Assembly: GCA_963837355.1 (NCBI GenBank)
Contig: CAWIMY010000002.1
Coordinates: forward strand, 744,001-808,000
Direction: 5' to 3'
Length of the DNA stretch: 64,000 bases
From: Aureispira sp963837355
GTDB taxonomy: Bacteria > Bacteroidota > Bacteroidia > Chitinophagales > Saprospiraceae
The notes beneath the pieces were generated by a model that was given only the letters and a program-made list of their open reading frames with translations, did not search any database and was not told the origin of the DNA. This document shows positions 8,790 to 16,950 of the stretch, piece after piece. Position numbers and translations under genes: made by a program. Positions within the stretch are counted from its first letter, which is position 1. Every line of letters begins with the position of its first letter.

Positions 8790-9044
8790 ATGGCTAAGTT
8801 AGATTTGAAAGGCCGCAGTGTAGAAGACTTGAAAGAAGAATTAGAAACTTCTCAAAAGCATTATTACTCGCTAAAATTTAATAACGCAGTCTCTACTTTG
8901 GAGAACACTGCTGAAATTAAAAATGTGCGTCGTAATATCGCCCGCATCAAGACCGCACTCAGAAGCCAAGAGCTAGAAGGATCCACTCAAAAAAGAGACA
9001 AAATCCAAACTAGACGTAGATTAGCAAAAAAGATTAAAAAGTAA
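8790..9044 (+). CDS. rpmC: 50S ribosomal protein L29, C-terminally extended
   Basis: L29 is a small exit-rim protein. The two-helix core, with DLKEELETSQKHYYSLKFNNA and VRRNIARIKTALRSQE in place of the usual motifs, is followed by about 20 extra residues that are strongly basic (QKRDKIQTRRRLAKKIKK). This gives 84 aa against the usual 60-70. It sits in the conserved order rplP-rpmC-rpsQ. Confidence 0.94.
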   Translation: MAKLDLKGRSVEDLKEELETSQKHYYSLKFNNAVSTLENTAEIKNVRRNIARIKTALRSQELEGSTQKRDKIQTRRRLAKKIKK

Positions 9045-9061
9045 TTTAAATCGATTCCGAA

Positions 9062-9325
9062 ATGGAAGAAAATAAGAGAAACTTACGCAAATTGCGTGTA
9101 GGGGTCGTCGTTAGCAACAAAATGGATAAAACCATTTCTGTGACGGTAGAACGCCGTGTGAAGCACCCAATTTACAGTAAGACTGTGAAAATGTCCAAGA
9201 AGTACTTGGCACACGACGAAGATAACAGCTGCTCAATCGGTGACACTGTTCGCATCATGGAGACTCGTCCCATGAGTAAGAACAAGCGCTGGAGACTAGA
9301 AACTATTTTAGAACGCGCCAAATAG
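9062..9325 (+). CDS. rpsQ: 30S ribosomal protein S17
   Basis: S17 (87 aa), a primary 16S binder of OB-fold type. The motif GVVVSNKMDKTISVTVERRV and the later IGDTVRIMETRPMSKNKRW are standard for the family. It is flanked by rpmC and rplN at short spacing (17 and 12 nt), within one transcription unit. Nothing unusual is seen. Confidence 0.97.
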   Translation: MEENKRNLRKLRVGVVVSNKMDKTISVTVERRVKHPIYSKTVKMSKKYLAHDEDNSCSIGDTVRIMETRPMSKNKRWRLETILERAK

Positions 9326-9337
9326 AATAATTAAGTC

Positions 9338-9703
9338 ATGATACAACAAGAAAGTAGACTGCGAGTAGCCGATAATACTGGTGCCAAAGAAGTTCTTTGC
9401 ATCAAAGTATTAGGTGGTTCTAAAAGACGCTATGCTTCTATCGGTGACATCATCGTTGTTACTGTAAAAGACGCTGCTCCTGGAGGTCTAAAAAAAGGTA
9501 CTGTTTCTAAAGCAGTCATCGTGAGAACGAAAAAAGAGATTCGTCGTAAAGATGGTTCTTACATCCGCTTTGACGACAACGCTGTCGTTTTATTGTCGGC
9601 TAGTGAGGAACCCCGCGGAACACGTATTTTTGGGCCTGTTGCCCGTGAATTGCGTGAGCGTGACTATATGAGAATCGTTTCCTTGGCACCTGAAGTACTA
9701 TAA
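9338..9703 (+). CDS. rplN: 50S ribosomal protein L14
   Basis: L14 (121 aa) lies at the subunit interface and is the RsfS silencing-factor site in other bacteria. It reads MIQQESRLRVADNTGAKEVL and ends FGPVARELRERDYMRIVSLA, the usual termini. It is followed after 6 nt by rplX, so the two are probably coupled. No deviation from the family is seen. Confidence 0.98.
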   Translation: MIQQESRLRVADNTGAKEVLCIKVLGGSKRRYASIGDIIVVTVKDAAPGGLKKGTVSKAVIVRTKKEIRRKDGSYIRFDDNAVVLLSASEEPRGTRIFGPVARELRERDYMRIVSLAPEVL

Positions 9704-9709
9704 CAAGTA

Positions 9710-10054
9710 ATGAAGAAATCAAACAAAAAAATCAAAAGCCACATCAGAAAAGGAGACTCCGTTAAGGTGCTTTCTGGTGATAGCAAAGGTGACACTGGTG
9801 TTGTAGAACAGGTGTTGGCTGAAGACTACCGCGCTATCGTAACAGGAGTAAACATGGTTAAGCGCCACGTACGCCCTTCTGCGGAACAGCCTGGTGGAAT
9901 TATCGAAAAAGAAGCCTCTATCCACATTTCTAATTTGATGTTGCTCGATGACGAAGGTCAAGCTAGCCGTATCAGAAGAGATCGCGATGAAAATGGCAAA
10001 TTGGTTCGTGTTTCCAAAAAAACACAACAGAATATCACTACGAAAAAACAATAG
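9710..10054 (+). CDS. rplX: 50S ribosomal protein L24
   Basis: L24 (114 aa) starts 50S assembly and sits by the tunnel exit. The KOW motif is visible as IRKGDSVKVLSGDSKGDTG, followed by VNMVKRHVRPS. The C-terminus is basic and polar beyond the KOW-domain core. The ATG at 9710 follows the rplN stop by 6 nt. It is in the standard order ahead of rplE. Confidence 0.97.
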   Translation: MKKSNKKIKSHIRKGDSVKVLSGDSKGDTGVVEQVLAEDYRAIVTGVNMVKRHVRPSAEQPGGIIEKEASIHISNLMLLDDEGQASRIRRDRDENGKLVRVSKKTQQNITTKKQ

Positions 10055-10065
10055 ATCATTAACTA

Positions 10066-10626
10066 ATGGAATATCAACCTACTTTAAAGACAAAGTACAG
10101 AGAAGAACTGGTTCCCCAATTGAAAGAGAAGTTTCAGTACAAATCGATCATGCAGGTACCTAAGTTAACTAAAATCTGTCTATCTCAAGGTGTTGGTAAA
10201 GCTACTTCTGACAAAAAGCTAGTCGACAATGCTATCAATGAAATGACATTGATCGCTGGTCAACAAGCAGTAAAGACGATGGCCAAAAAATCCGTTTCTA
10301 ACTTTAAGTTGAGAGAAGGAATGCCCATCGGCGCTAGAGTAACTTTGCGCAACAACGAAATGTATGAGTTCTTAAACAAATTGATTAATGTCGCACTACC
10401 TCGTGTACGTGACTTTAGAGGCATCAATGACAAGAGCTTTGACGGACGTGGTAATTACACCTTGGGTGTCACGGAACAAATTATCTTCCCTGAAATCGAC
10501 TTGGATAAAATTCCAAACATCACTGGAATGGACATTACTTTTGTAACGACCGCTCAGAATGACGAAGAAGCCTTAGAATTGTTGAAACTCTTGGGCCTAC
10601 CGTTCAAAAATCAAAATCAAGACTAA
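10066..10626 (+). CDS. rplE: 50S ribosomal protein L5
   Basis: L5 (186 aa) binds 5S rRNA and the P-site tRNA elbow. Conserved stretches are KICLSQGVGKA, the MPIGARVTLR turn and VTEQIIFPEIDLDKI. Length is normal. Only 3 nt separate its stop from rpsN, so coupling is likely. Confidence 0.98.
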   Translation: MEYQPTLKTKYREELVPQLKEKFQYKSIMQVPKLTKICLSQGVGKATSDKKLVDNAINEMTLIAGQQAVKTMAKKSVSNFKLREGMPIGARVTLRNNEMYEFLNKLINVALPRVRDFRGINDKSFDGRGNYTLGVTEQIIFPEIDLDKIPNITGMDITFVTTAQNDEEALELLKLLGLPFKNQNQD

Positions 10627-10629
10627 GAA

Positions 10630-10899
10630 ATGGCTAGAAAATCAGTAATCGCACGCGAAAGAAAAAGAGAGCGTTTAGTAAAAAAATACGCTGCTTTACG
10701 CGAAGAGTTAAAGGAAGCTGGGGACTATGAAGCCCTAGACAAACTACCCAAAAATTCTTCTAAAGTACGCTTACATAACCGCTGTCGTTTGACGGGTCGT
10801 CCTAAAGGATACATGCGTCAATTCGGTATCTCTCGTGTAACGTTTAGAGAAATGGCATTGAAAGGATTGATCCCCGGCATCACTAAAGCAAGCTGGTAG
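10630..10899 (+). CDS. rpsN: 30S ribosomal protein S14, zinc-free type
   Basis: S14 (89 aa) of the long, non-zinc class: the C-terminal NRCRLTGRPKGYMRQFGISR has a single Cys rather than the CxxC pairs of the short zinc form. It closes this block and is followed by a hairpin before rpsH. Length and motif match the C-minus paralogue family. Confidence 0.97.
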   Translation: MARKSVIARERKRERLVKKYAALREELKEAGDYEALDKLPKNSSKVRLHNRCRLTGRPKGYMRQFGISRVTFREMALKGLIPGITKASW

Positions 10900-10922
10900 T
10901 CAATCGTTACAACCAATATCTT

Positions 10923-10942
10923 TTCCCGACTTTTGTCGGGAA
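10923..10942 (+). terminator. hairpin between rpsN and rpsH
   Basis: A perfect 8-bp stem (TTCCCGAC with GTCGGGAA) closes a TTTT loop. There is no long T run after it, so it may act as an attenuator or mRNA-stability element rather than a full terminator. Confidence 0.5.
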
Positions 10943-11014
10943 TTATAACAAATAATTTATCAATCAGTAATTACATCCTTCTCCAGGATAATGATTGCGA
11001 TTAAAACAGAAAGT

Positions 11015-11419
11015 ATGGCACTTACTGATCCCATTGCGGATTATCTAACCCGTATTCGCAATGCCCAGATGGCTGGACATCGTATTGTTACTATTCCTGC
11101 ATCTAACTTGAAAAAAAGCATTACCGAGATTTTGTACGACCAAGGGTATATCCTTAAATACAAATTCGAAGATACTGCCAACAACCAAGGCCAAATCTTG
11201 ATCGCCTTGAAATATGACCAAGAAACCAAAAAACCAATTATCAAGAAACTAAAAAGAGTTTCTCGTCCTGGTTTGAGACACTACGTTAAAGCTACCGAGC
11301 TTCCTAGTGTAATTAACGGTTTGGGAACAGCTGTCGTTTCTACCTCTAAAGGTATCTTGACAGAGAAAAAAGCAAGAAAGGAAAACGTTGGTGGTGAAGT
11401 TCTGTTCTACATCTACTAG
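11015..11419 (+). CDS. rpsH: 30S ribosomal protein S8
   Basis: S8 (134 aa from the chosen start), a central-domain 16S binder and, in E. coli, the spc operon repressor. The ATG at 11015 gives MALTDPIADYLTRIRNAQ, the normal family start; an in-frame ATG at 10991 would add eight atypical residues. The C-terminal VVSTSKGILTEKKARKENVG motif is intact. The protein looks ordinary. Confidence 0.96.
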   Translation: MALTDPIADYLTRIRNAQMAGHRIVTIPASNLKKSITEILYDQGYILKYKFEDTANNQGQILIALKYDQETKKPIIKKLKRVSRPGLRHYVKATELPSVINGLGTAVVSTSKGILTEKKARKENVGGEVLFYIY

Positions 11420-11474
11420 TAAGTAGAGTTTTGAGTTAGTACAAACAAGACCGTAATATTTAAAATAAATTCAA

Positions 11475-12029
11475 ATGTCAAGAATAGGAAAAGCTCCAAT
11501 CGACGTACCATCTGGAGTAGAATTTAGCATTGACAACAATGTAGTTACCGTAAAGGGTCCAAAAGGAACTTTAACACAAGACATTCAGTCTGATGGTATC
11601 GACGCTTCTATGGAAGACGGACAAATTGTTGTTACAAGATCAACAGAGCAAAAACGCCACAAAGCGATGCACGGTTTATACCGTCAATTGATTTCCAACA
11701 TGGTGGAAGGTGTTTCTAACGGCTTTAAAATTGAATTGGAATTACACGGTATTGGTTACCGTGCCAAGAATACAGGCCAACTATTAGAATTAGCATTGGG
11801 TTATTCTCACCCTATTATATTTGCTATTCCCGACGAGGTGAAAGTAGAGACCTTATCTGAAAAAGGTAAAGTTCCTGCCATTACTTTAACAGGTATTGAT
11901 AAGCAACTAGTAGGACAGATCGCGGCTAAGATCCGCGCTTTCCGTAAAGTAGAGCCTTACAAAGGAAAAGGTGTTCACTTCAAAGGGGAAGAGGTCCGTA
12001 GAAAAGCTGGTAAGACAGCTGCTAAATAA
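11475..12029 (+). CDS. rplF: 50S ribosomal protein L6
   Basis: L6 (184 aa) has two duplicated small domains near the factor-binding site. It starts MSRIGKAPIDVPSGVE and carries the C-terminal RNA-binding stretch EPYKGKGVHFKGEEVRRKAGK, as in the family. It lies between rpsH and rplR in the standard spc order. No unusual features are seen. Confidence 0.98.
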   Translation: MSRIGKAPIDVPSGVEFSIDNNVVTVKGPKGTLTQDIQSDGIDASMEDGQIVVTRSTEQKRHKAMHGLYRQLISNMVEGVSNGFKIELELHGIGYRAKNTGQLLELALGYSHPIIFAIPDEVKVETLSEKGKVPAITLTGIDKQLVGQIAAKIRAFRKVEPYKGKGVHFKGEEVRRKAGKTAAK

Positions 12030-12066
12030 TTTAGTTAGATAACACGCTCTTAAATATAAAATAATC

Positions 12067-12447
12067 ATGATTTCTAAGTCTAAGACACTAACCAGACGTC
12101 AGAAAGTTCACAAACGTATCAGAAAGACCATTACTGGTACGGCTCAGAGACCTCGTCTGTCTGTATATAGAAGTAACGGTGCTATTTATGCACAGTTGAT
12201 CGATGATACTACGGCTACTACATTGATTGCTGCCTCTTCAAGAGACAAATCAATTGAGAAAGCGAACAAAACAGATCAAGCAAAAGCAACAGGTCGTTTG
12301 CTGGCCACTCGCGCAGTAGAAGCTGGTATTACAACTGCTGTATTTGACCGTAGCGGTTACATCTACCACGGCCGTATCAAAGCCCTTGCAGAAGGTGCTC
12401 GCGGTGAGCAAAAAGAAGATGGAACCAACGAATTGTTACAATTCTAA
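12067..12447 (+). CDS. rplR: 50S ribosomal protein L18
   Basis: L18 (126 aa) binds 5S rRNA with L5 in the central protuberance. Family motifs RPRLSVYRSNGAIYAQLIDD and the later FDRSGYIYHGRIKALAEGAR are present. It is followed after 11 nt by rpsE. Length is slightly above the E. coli protein and otherwise typical. Confidence 0.97.
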   Translation: MISKSKTLTRRQKVHKRIRKTITGTAQRPRLSVYRSNGAIYAQLIDDTTATTLIAASSRDKSIEKANKTDQAKATGRLLATRAVEAGITTAVFDRSGYIYHGRIKALAEGARGEQKEDGTNELLQF

Positions 12448-12458
12448 ATTAAAACGAA

Positions 12459-12977
12459 ATGGCAAAGAAGAAAAATAATAGAGTAAAAACCAACGAATCC
12501 GATTTAAAGGAAAAGTTGGTAACGCTAAACCGTGTTGCTAAGGTGACCAAAGGTGGACGTACATTTAGTTTTGCAGCAATTGTTGTAGTAGGTGACGGAA
12601 ACGGTACCGTAGGCCACGGCCTAGGTAAAGCAAGAGAAGTAGCTAGTGCAATCACTAAAGCTGCTGACGATGCTAAAAAAAGCACCATCAAAGTACCCGT
12701 TTATAAAGGTACTATCCCACACGCTCAACACGGGCGTTACGGAGCTGGTAAAGTCTTGATTAAGCCTGCTGCAGATGGTACAGGAGTTATCGCCGGTGGT
12801 GCTATGCGCGCTGTCTTGGAGGTTGCTGGAGTACACAATGTATTGGCAAAATCACTAGGTAGTTCTAATCCTCACAATGTAATTAAAGCAACAATCGACG
12901 CTTTGAGCAAATTGAGCTCTCCGCTAGAAGTTGCCAAGAAAAGAGGCATTTCCTTGAACAAAGTTTTTGAGGGCTAA
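12459..12977 (+). CDS. rpsE: 30S ribosomal protein S5
   Basis: S5 (172 aa) helps form the mRNA entry site and contributes to decoding fidelity. The double-stranded RNA-binding motif region VVGDGNGTVGHGLGKAREV and the second domain with GTGVIAGGAMRAVLEVAGV are clear. It sits between rplR and rpmD, 19 nt before the latter. It appears normal. Confidence 0.98.
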   Translation: MAKKKNNRVKTNESDLKEKLVTLNRVAKVTKGGRTFSFAAIVVVGDGNGTVGHGLGKAREVASAITKAADDAKKSTIKVPVYKGTIPHAQHGRYGAGKVLIKPAADGTGVIAGGAMRAVLEVAGVHNVLAKSLGSSNPHNVIKATIDALSKLSSPLEVAKKRGISLNKVFEG

Positions 12978-12996
12978 TCTTTAAATAAAATTAAAA

Positions 12997-13176
12997 ATGG
13001 CTAAAATTAAAATCACTCAAGTGAAAAGCGTTATCGACCGCTCTAAACGTCAAAAAGCAACAATGAATGCTTTGGGTTTACGCAAAATGAACCAGACTGT
13101 AGAGCACGAAGGTACGCCTCAAATCTTGGGTATGGTAGACAAAGTTAAGCACCTAGTAACCGTAGAGGAAAATTAA
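12997..13176 (+). CDS. rpmD: 50S ribosomal protein L30
   Basis: A short gene coding for 59 aa: MAKIKITQVKSVIDRSKRQK at the start, then LGLRKMNQTVEHEGTPQILG, and ending KHLVTVEEN. This matches small bacterial L30. It lies exactly where rpmD is expected, between rpsE and rplO. Confidence 0.97.
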   Translation: MAKIKITQVKSVIDRSKRQKATMNALGLRKMNQTVEHEGTPQILGMVDKVKHLVTVEEN

Positions 13177-13247
13177 TTCCCACGCTTGTTGTCGTGTTAT
13201 TTATAATTATAATTATTGGTCGTGACCAGTAAGATAATTCCAAAAAA

Positions 13248-13934
13248 ATGAAACTTAATAATTTAAAACCTGCAAAAGGTTCTGTTAAAAATAGAAAGCG
13301 CATTGCACGTGGGGTAGGAGCTGGTTCTGGTCGTACTGCGACAAGAGGACATAAAGGAGCGAAGTCTCGTTCTGGTTATTCTAACCCACGCCACTCTCAA
13401 GGAGGTCAGATGCCTCTACAGAAATTGGTTCCCAAACGCGGTTTCAAAAATACGCACCGTCGCTACCAATCTGGTCGTCCAGCGGAGCATGTAGTAATCA
13501 GCTTAACCCAATTGGCTTACTTTGCGGAAAAAGCAAACACTACTGAAATTACACCTGCTGTATTTCACGACTTAGGTGTAGTTGGTAAAGATGTTTCTTA
13601 CAAAGTATTGAACACTGGTGAATTGACAAAAGGCTTAGAAGTAACGGCACACCGTTTTTCTTCTAGCGCCAAAAAAGCAATTCAAGATGCTGGTGGCAAA
13701 GCTTTCTTGTTGTACAAGTTGAATACCCTACAAGGTATTGCACATGTTGCAGGAACCGATGTCATCGACCTAGAATTAATGCGTAAGCACTTTGACCACA
13801 TCGGCGAAGACGATATGGTACACATTGTAGCAGAAGGCACTATTTCTACAAAGCTAACTTTGAAAGTCAACAAAATTTCTGAAGAAGCCAGACAACAAGT
13901 AGAAGCCTTAGGCGGTACTGTTGAATTGGTATAG
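13248..13934 (+). CDS. rplO: 50S ribosomal protein L15 with duplicated C-terminal domain
   Basis: The L15 core is clear: MKLNNLKPAKGSVKNRKRIA, the Gly/Arg-rich GVGAGSGRTATRGHKGAKSR segment and LVPKRGFKN. The usual protein is about 145-150 aa; this one is 228. Residues 84-155 are the normal L15/L18e-like domain ending KKAIQDAGGKA. Residues 157-228 align with it end to end (LTKGLEV/ISTKLTL, SAKKAIQDAGG/EARQQVEALGG), so I read the extra part as a diverged tandem copy of that domain. A strong terminator follows, separating it from secY. Confidence 0.96.
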   Translation: MKLNNLKPAKGSVKNRKRIARGVGAGSGRTATRGHKGAKSRSGYSNPRHSQGGQMPLQKLVPKRGFKNTHRRYQSGRPAEHVVISLTQLAYFAEKANTTEITPAVFHDLGVVGKDVSYKVLNTGELTKGLEVTAHRFSSSAKKAIQDAGGKAFLLYKLNTLQGIAHVAGTDVIDLELMRKHFDHIGEDDMVHIVAEGTISTKLTLKVNKISEEARQQVEALGGTVELV

Positions 13935-13942
13935 ATCGATAG

Positions 13943-13979
13943 AATTGGAAAAGTAGGTTTACTTTTCCAATTTTTTTCT
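13943..13979 (+). terminator. strong intrinsic terminator after rplO
   Basis: A 13-bp stem (13943-13955 with 13960-13972) closes a GGTT loop and is followed by a T-rich tract. It would end or strongly attenuate the spc transcript before secY, an unusual place for a break in this operon family. Confidence 0.85.
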
Positions 13980-14088
13980 TTTCCTTCGTATAATTCCTGC
14001 TTTGCGAAACCCGTACGAATGCCTAGTTTTTACGAACTGGATGTTCCGCCGTAGTAGCGCAAAGCGTTCCTAATAATATATTGAGACA

Positions 14089-15447
14089 ATGAACGGTCTA
14101 ATCAAAAAAATCCAAGACATTTGGTCGATCGAGGACTTGCGTAACCGCATCCTTATTACCATCGGATTTCTTGCAGTCTATCGCTTCGGGAGTTTTGTCA
14201 TTTTACCAGGTATCGACTCTGAAGGTTTAAAAAATGCCTTTGGTAGTGGTGGTGGTCTTATCGATTTACTAAACTCCTTTACAGGTGGTTCTTTCTTTAA
14301 GGCAGCAGTGTTTGCTTTGGGAATCATGCCCTACATCTCTGCTTCGATTATCGTGCAGTTATTGGGTTTTGCCGTGCCTTATTTCCAGAAATTACAAAAG
14401 GATGGAGAGAACGGACAACGCAAGCTGAACCAGATTACCAGAGTTATCACCATTGCTATTACCATAGTTCAAGGTTCTGCCTACTTAGGATACATCAATG
14501 GTTTGGGCGCTGGAGTTATCGTACCTGGCATTCCACCTACCGTATTTTGGTTGGCTAATATTATCATTCTAACAGCAGGTACGATCTTCTGTATGTGGTT
14601 AGGAGAGCGTATCACTGACAAAGGTGTCGGAAATGGTATTTCTCTATTAATTACAGCAGGGATCATTGCAGCCCTTCCTGGTGCCTTTATGAGCGAGTTC
14701 CAATTGAAGTTGGGCAGCGGTCAATTGATCGTTTTCATCATCGAAATGGCCTTGTTTGTAGGAGTTGTAATGGCTAGTGTTGCTTTGGTACAAGCGGTAA
14801 GAAAGATCAAAATTCAGTTTGCCAAGCACATGATTGGCCGCAGTAATCTCAGTGAATTGGGAACAGAGCGTGACTATTTACCGATCAAATTGAATGCCGC
14901 AGGTGTAATGCCAATCATCTTTGCACAAGCATTGATGTTTGCTCCAGGTGCTATTGCCGCCGCTGTACAAAGCGATGCGCAGATCTGGAGAGACTTAGCA
15001 GATTTTACTTCTGTTATCTATAACGTAGTCTTCTTCTTACTCGTTGTTATCTTTACTTATGTTTACACTGCTTTGATTGTGAATCCGCAACAATACGCTG
15101 ATCACTTGAAGCGCCAGAATGCTTTCATTCCTGGAGTAAAACAGGGAAATGATACAGCAGAGTACATTGACGAAGTAACTACTTTGATTACTCTACCTGG
15201 CTCTATTGCTTTGGGTTTGATTTCGATCATCCCTGGTTTAGCCATGGCAGCAAGCATTACTTCTAACGCCAACTTTGCTATTTTCTATGGAGGCACATCT
15301 CTATTGATTTTGGTAGCAGTAGTATTGGATACCTTGCAACAAATCGATGGTCACTTGTCGATGCACGGATACGATGTTAGAAAAATTAAAGGAAGAACAA
15401 GAACAGCTGACAATATTGATGTGGATAGCTATTCGCAAGAATCTTAG
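14089..15447 (+). CDS. secY: preprotein translocase subunit SecY
   Basis: SecY (452 aa), the channel-forming subunit of the SecYEG translocon in the inner membrane. It begins IQDIWSIEDLRNRILITI, contains about ten hydrophobic segments, a plug-domain region with GIMPYISASIIVQLL, and the cytosolic loop GNGISLLITAGI. It is separated from rplO by a terminator and 154 nt, so it may have its own promoter. adk and map, often nearby in other phyla, are absent here. Confidence 0.97.
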   Translation: MNGLIKKIQDIWSIEDLRNRILITIGFLAVYRFGSFVILPGIDSEGLKNAFGSGGGLIDLLNSFTGGSFFKAAVFALGIMPYISASIIVQLLGFAVPYFQKLQKDGENGQRKLNQITRVITIAITIVQGSAYLGYINGLGAGVIVPGIPPTVFWLANIIILTAGTIFCMWLGERITDKGVGNGISLLITAGIIAALPGAFMSEFQLKLGSGQLIVFIIEMALFVGVVMASVALVQAVRKIKIQFAKHMIGRSNLSELGTERDYLPIKLNAAGVMPIIFAQALMFAPGAIAAAVQSDAQIWRDLADFTSVIYNVVFFLLVVIFTYVYTALIVNPQQYADHLKRQNAFIPGVKQGNDTAEYIDEVTTLITLPGSIALGLISIIPGLAMAASITSNANFAIFYGGTSLLILVAVVLDTLQQIDGHLSMHGYDVRKIKGRTRTADNIDVDSYSQES

Positions 15448-15530
15448 CTGTTAAACAAGTAATAATCCCTGATGATTATGGGTGCTATTAAATAACACCT
15501 TGAAAATTAGGTAATTTCATTTAAAAGTCA

Positions 15531-15538
15531 GATATTTG
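15531..15538 (+). promoter_or_regulatory. putative promoter upstream of infA
   Basis: GATATTTG at 15531-15538 is identical to the -7 box of rRNA promoters P3 and P4, followed by CAG. No TTG is found at the 20-nt spacing upstream; the nearest is 28 nt away. It lies in the 111-nt gap between secY and infA, a sensible place for a promoter. Confidence 0.45.
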
Positions 15539-15558
15539 CAGTCCGAAAAGAAAATCGA

Positions 15559-15777
15559 ATGGCCAAGCAGGAATTAATCCGTCAAGACGGAACTATTGAA
15601 GAGGCATTGTCAAATGCCATGTTTAGAGTTAAGTTGGAGAACGACCATATTATCGTTGCAACGATCTCTGGAAAGATGCGTATGAACTACATTCGTATCC
15701 TCCCTGGAGATAAAGTAGCGGTGGAAATGTCTCCTTATGATTTGACTAGAGGACGTATCATATATCGTTACAAGTAA
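15559..15777 (+). CDS. infA: translation initiation factor IF-1
   Basis: IF-1 (72 aa) is an S1/OB-fold protein that occupies the 30S A site during initiation. It reads MAKQELIRQDGTIEEALSNA and RILPGDKVAVEMSPYDLTRG, the family signatures. It starts the infA-rpmJ-rpsM-rpsK-rpsD-rpoA-rplQ block, as in many Bacteroidota and Firmicutes. Confidence 0.98.
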   Translation: MAKQELIRQDGTIEEALSNAMFRVKLENDHIIVATISGKMRMNYIRILPGDKVAVEMSPYDLTRGRIIYRYK

Positions 15778-15794
15778 AGTAAAAGAAAAGCATC

Positions 15795-15911
15795 ATGAAA
15801 GTAAGACCATCAGTAAAGAAGCGTTCAGCCGATTGTAAAATCGTACGCAGACATGGCAAAGTTTACATCATCAACAAGAAAAATCCTAAGTTCAAGCAAC
15901 GTCAAGGATAA
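15795..15911 (+). CDS. rpmJ: 50S ribosomal protein L36, zinc-free type
   Basis: A 38-residue protein: MKVRPSVKKRSADCKIVRRH then GKVYIINKKNPKFKQRQG. It is L36 with just one Cys, so the CxxC...C...H zinc site of the C-plus form is lost. It lies 17 nt after infA and 32 nt before rpsM, the expected place. Confidence 0.97.
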   Translation: MKVRPSVKKRSADCKIVRRHGKVYIINKKNPKFKQRQG

Positions 15912-15943
15912 TTAATAGCAGCACAAATTTTTAATCGTTAGAT

Positions 15944-16321
15944 ATGGCTCGTATTGCAGGGGTAGATTTGCCCAAGAACAAGAGAGGTGTCATTGGCCTA
16001 ACCTACATTTATGGTATAGGGCTAACATCGTCAAAAGAAATTTTGGCAAAAGCGGACATTGATCCAAGCATTAAGGTAAAAGATTGGAACGATACCAATA
16101 TTAAAAGCATCCGTCAAATTTTGGCAGATACTTATACCGTAGAAGGACAATTGCGCACAGAAATCCAATTGAATATCAAGCGTCTTATGGACATTGCTTG
16201 TTATAGAGGATTGCGCCACAGAAAAGGTTTACCTTTGCGCGGACAGCGTACACAGACTAATGCTCGTACTCGTAAGGGTAAGCGTAAGACTGTTGCGAAC
16301 AAGAAGAAAGCAGGTAAATAA
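15944..16321 (+). CDS. rpsM: 30S ribosomal protein S13
   Basis: S13 (125 aa) is a head protein forming intersubunit bridge B1a. It starts MARIAGVDLPKNKRGVIGLT and contains YRGLRHRKGLPLRGQRTQTN and a basic tail. Short spacing on either side (32 and 24 nt) places it firmly in the alpha operon. Confidence 0.98.
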   Translation: MARIAGVDLPKNKRGVIGLTYIYGIGLTSSKEILAKADIDPSIKVKDWNDTNIKSIRQILADTYTVEGQLRTEIQLNIKRLMDIACYRGLRHRKGLPLRGQRTQTNARTRKGKRKTVANKKKAGK

Positions 16322-16345
16322 TAAGTAACAACGACTAATATAGTT

Positions 16346-16735
16346 ATGGCAAAGTCTAATAAAAAAGTTAAAAAGAAGAACGTAAAAGTGGAGCCACAAG
16401 GACAGGCTCACATCCGCGCTTCCTTCAACAACATCATCATTACCCTAACCAACAACGCAGGCCAAGCAATTTCTTGGGCTTCTGCTGGTAAAGCTGGTTT
16501 TAGAGGTTCTAAGAAAAATACTCCTTATGCCGCTCAAATCGCCGCTACTGACGCAGCGAAAGAAGCATACGATTGTGGGTTGAGAAGCGTAACCGTATAC
16601 GTTAAGGGGCCAGGTTCTGGACGGGAAGCTGCTATTCGCGCTATTGATGCTGCTGGCATCAAAGTAATCACTATTTTGGATGTTACCCCATTGCCACACA
16701 ATGGTTGTCGCCCTCCCAAAAAACGTAGAGTTTAA
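16346..16735 (+). CDS. rpsK: 30S ribosomal protein S11
   Basis: S11 (129 aa) lies in the 30S platform near the mRNA exit. Characteristic parts are SFNNIIITLTNNAGQAISWA, AGKAGFRGSKKNTPYAAQIA and the C-terminal TPLPHNGCRPPKKRRV. It is followed by an unusually long, repeat-bearing leader before rpsD. Confidence 0.98.
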   Translation: MAKSNKKVKKKNVKVEPQGQAHIRASFNNIIITLTNNAGQAISWASAGKAGFRGSKKNTPYAAQIAATDAAKEAYDCGLRSVTVYVKGPGSGREAAIRAIDAAGIKVITILDVTPLPHNGCRPPKKRRV

Positions 16736-16950
16736 TTTATACCTTCAACCAACGTTGATGCTATATTTATAGCCAACTAAAGTTGAGTGTAAATACTTCC
16801 AACTATTCGTAGTACAAAACTACGTTCTTTAAAAAAAGTTATAAATGCCCTTCCATCAACGGGATTGGTAGTTGTAATAAGAATAATAATCAGTTGCAAA
16901 TGCCCTTCTATTGATGGGATTGGTAGTTGTAACACAAAGTTTAACAAATA
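16736..16950 (+). promoter_or_regulatory. structured leader between rpsK and rpsD with 35-nt direct repeats
   Basis: This 215-nt gap holds several small inverted repeats (for example CGTAGT-acaaa-ACTACG at about 16809-16825) and two 35-nt direct copies at 16843-16877 and 16898-16932. CCATCAA in copy 1 (16853-16859) is complementary to TTGATGG in copy 2 (16911-16917), so the copies can pair. Because S4 is the autoregulator of the alpha operon in E. coli, an S4-responsive leader is a fair guess, but unproven. Confidence 0.5.
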
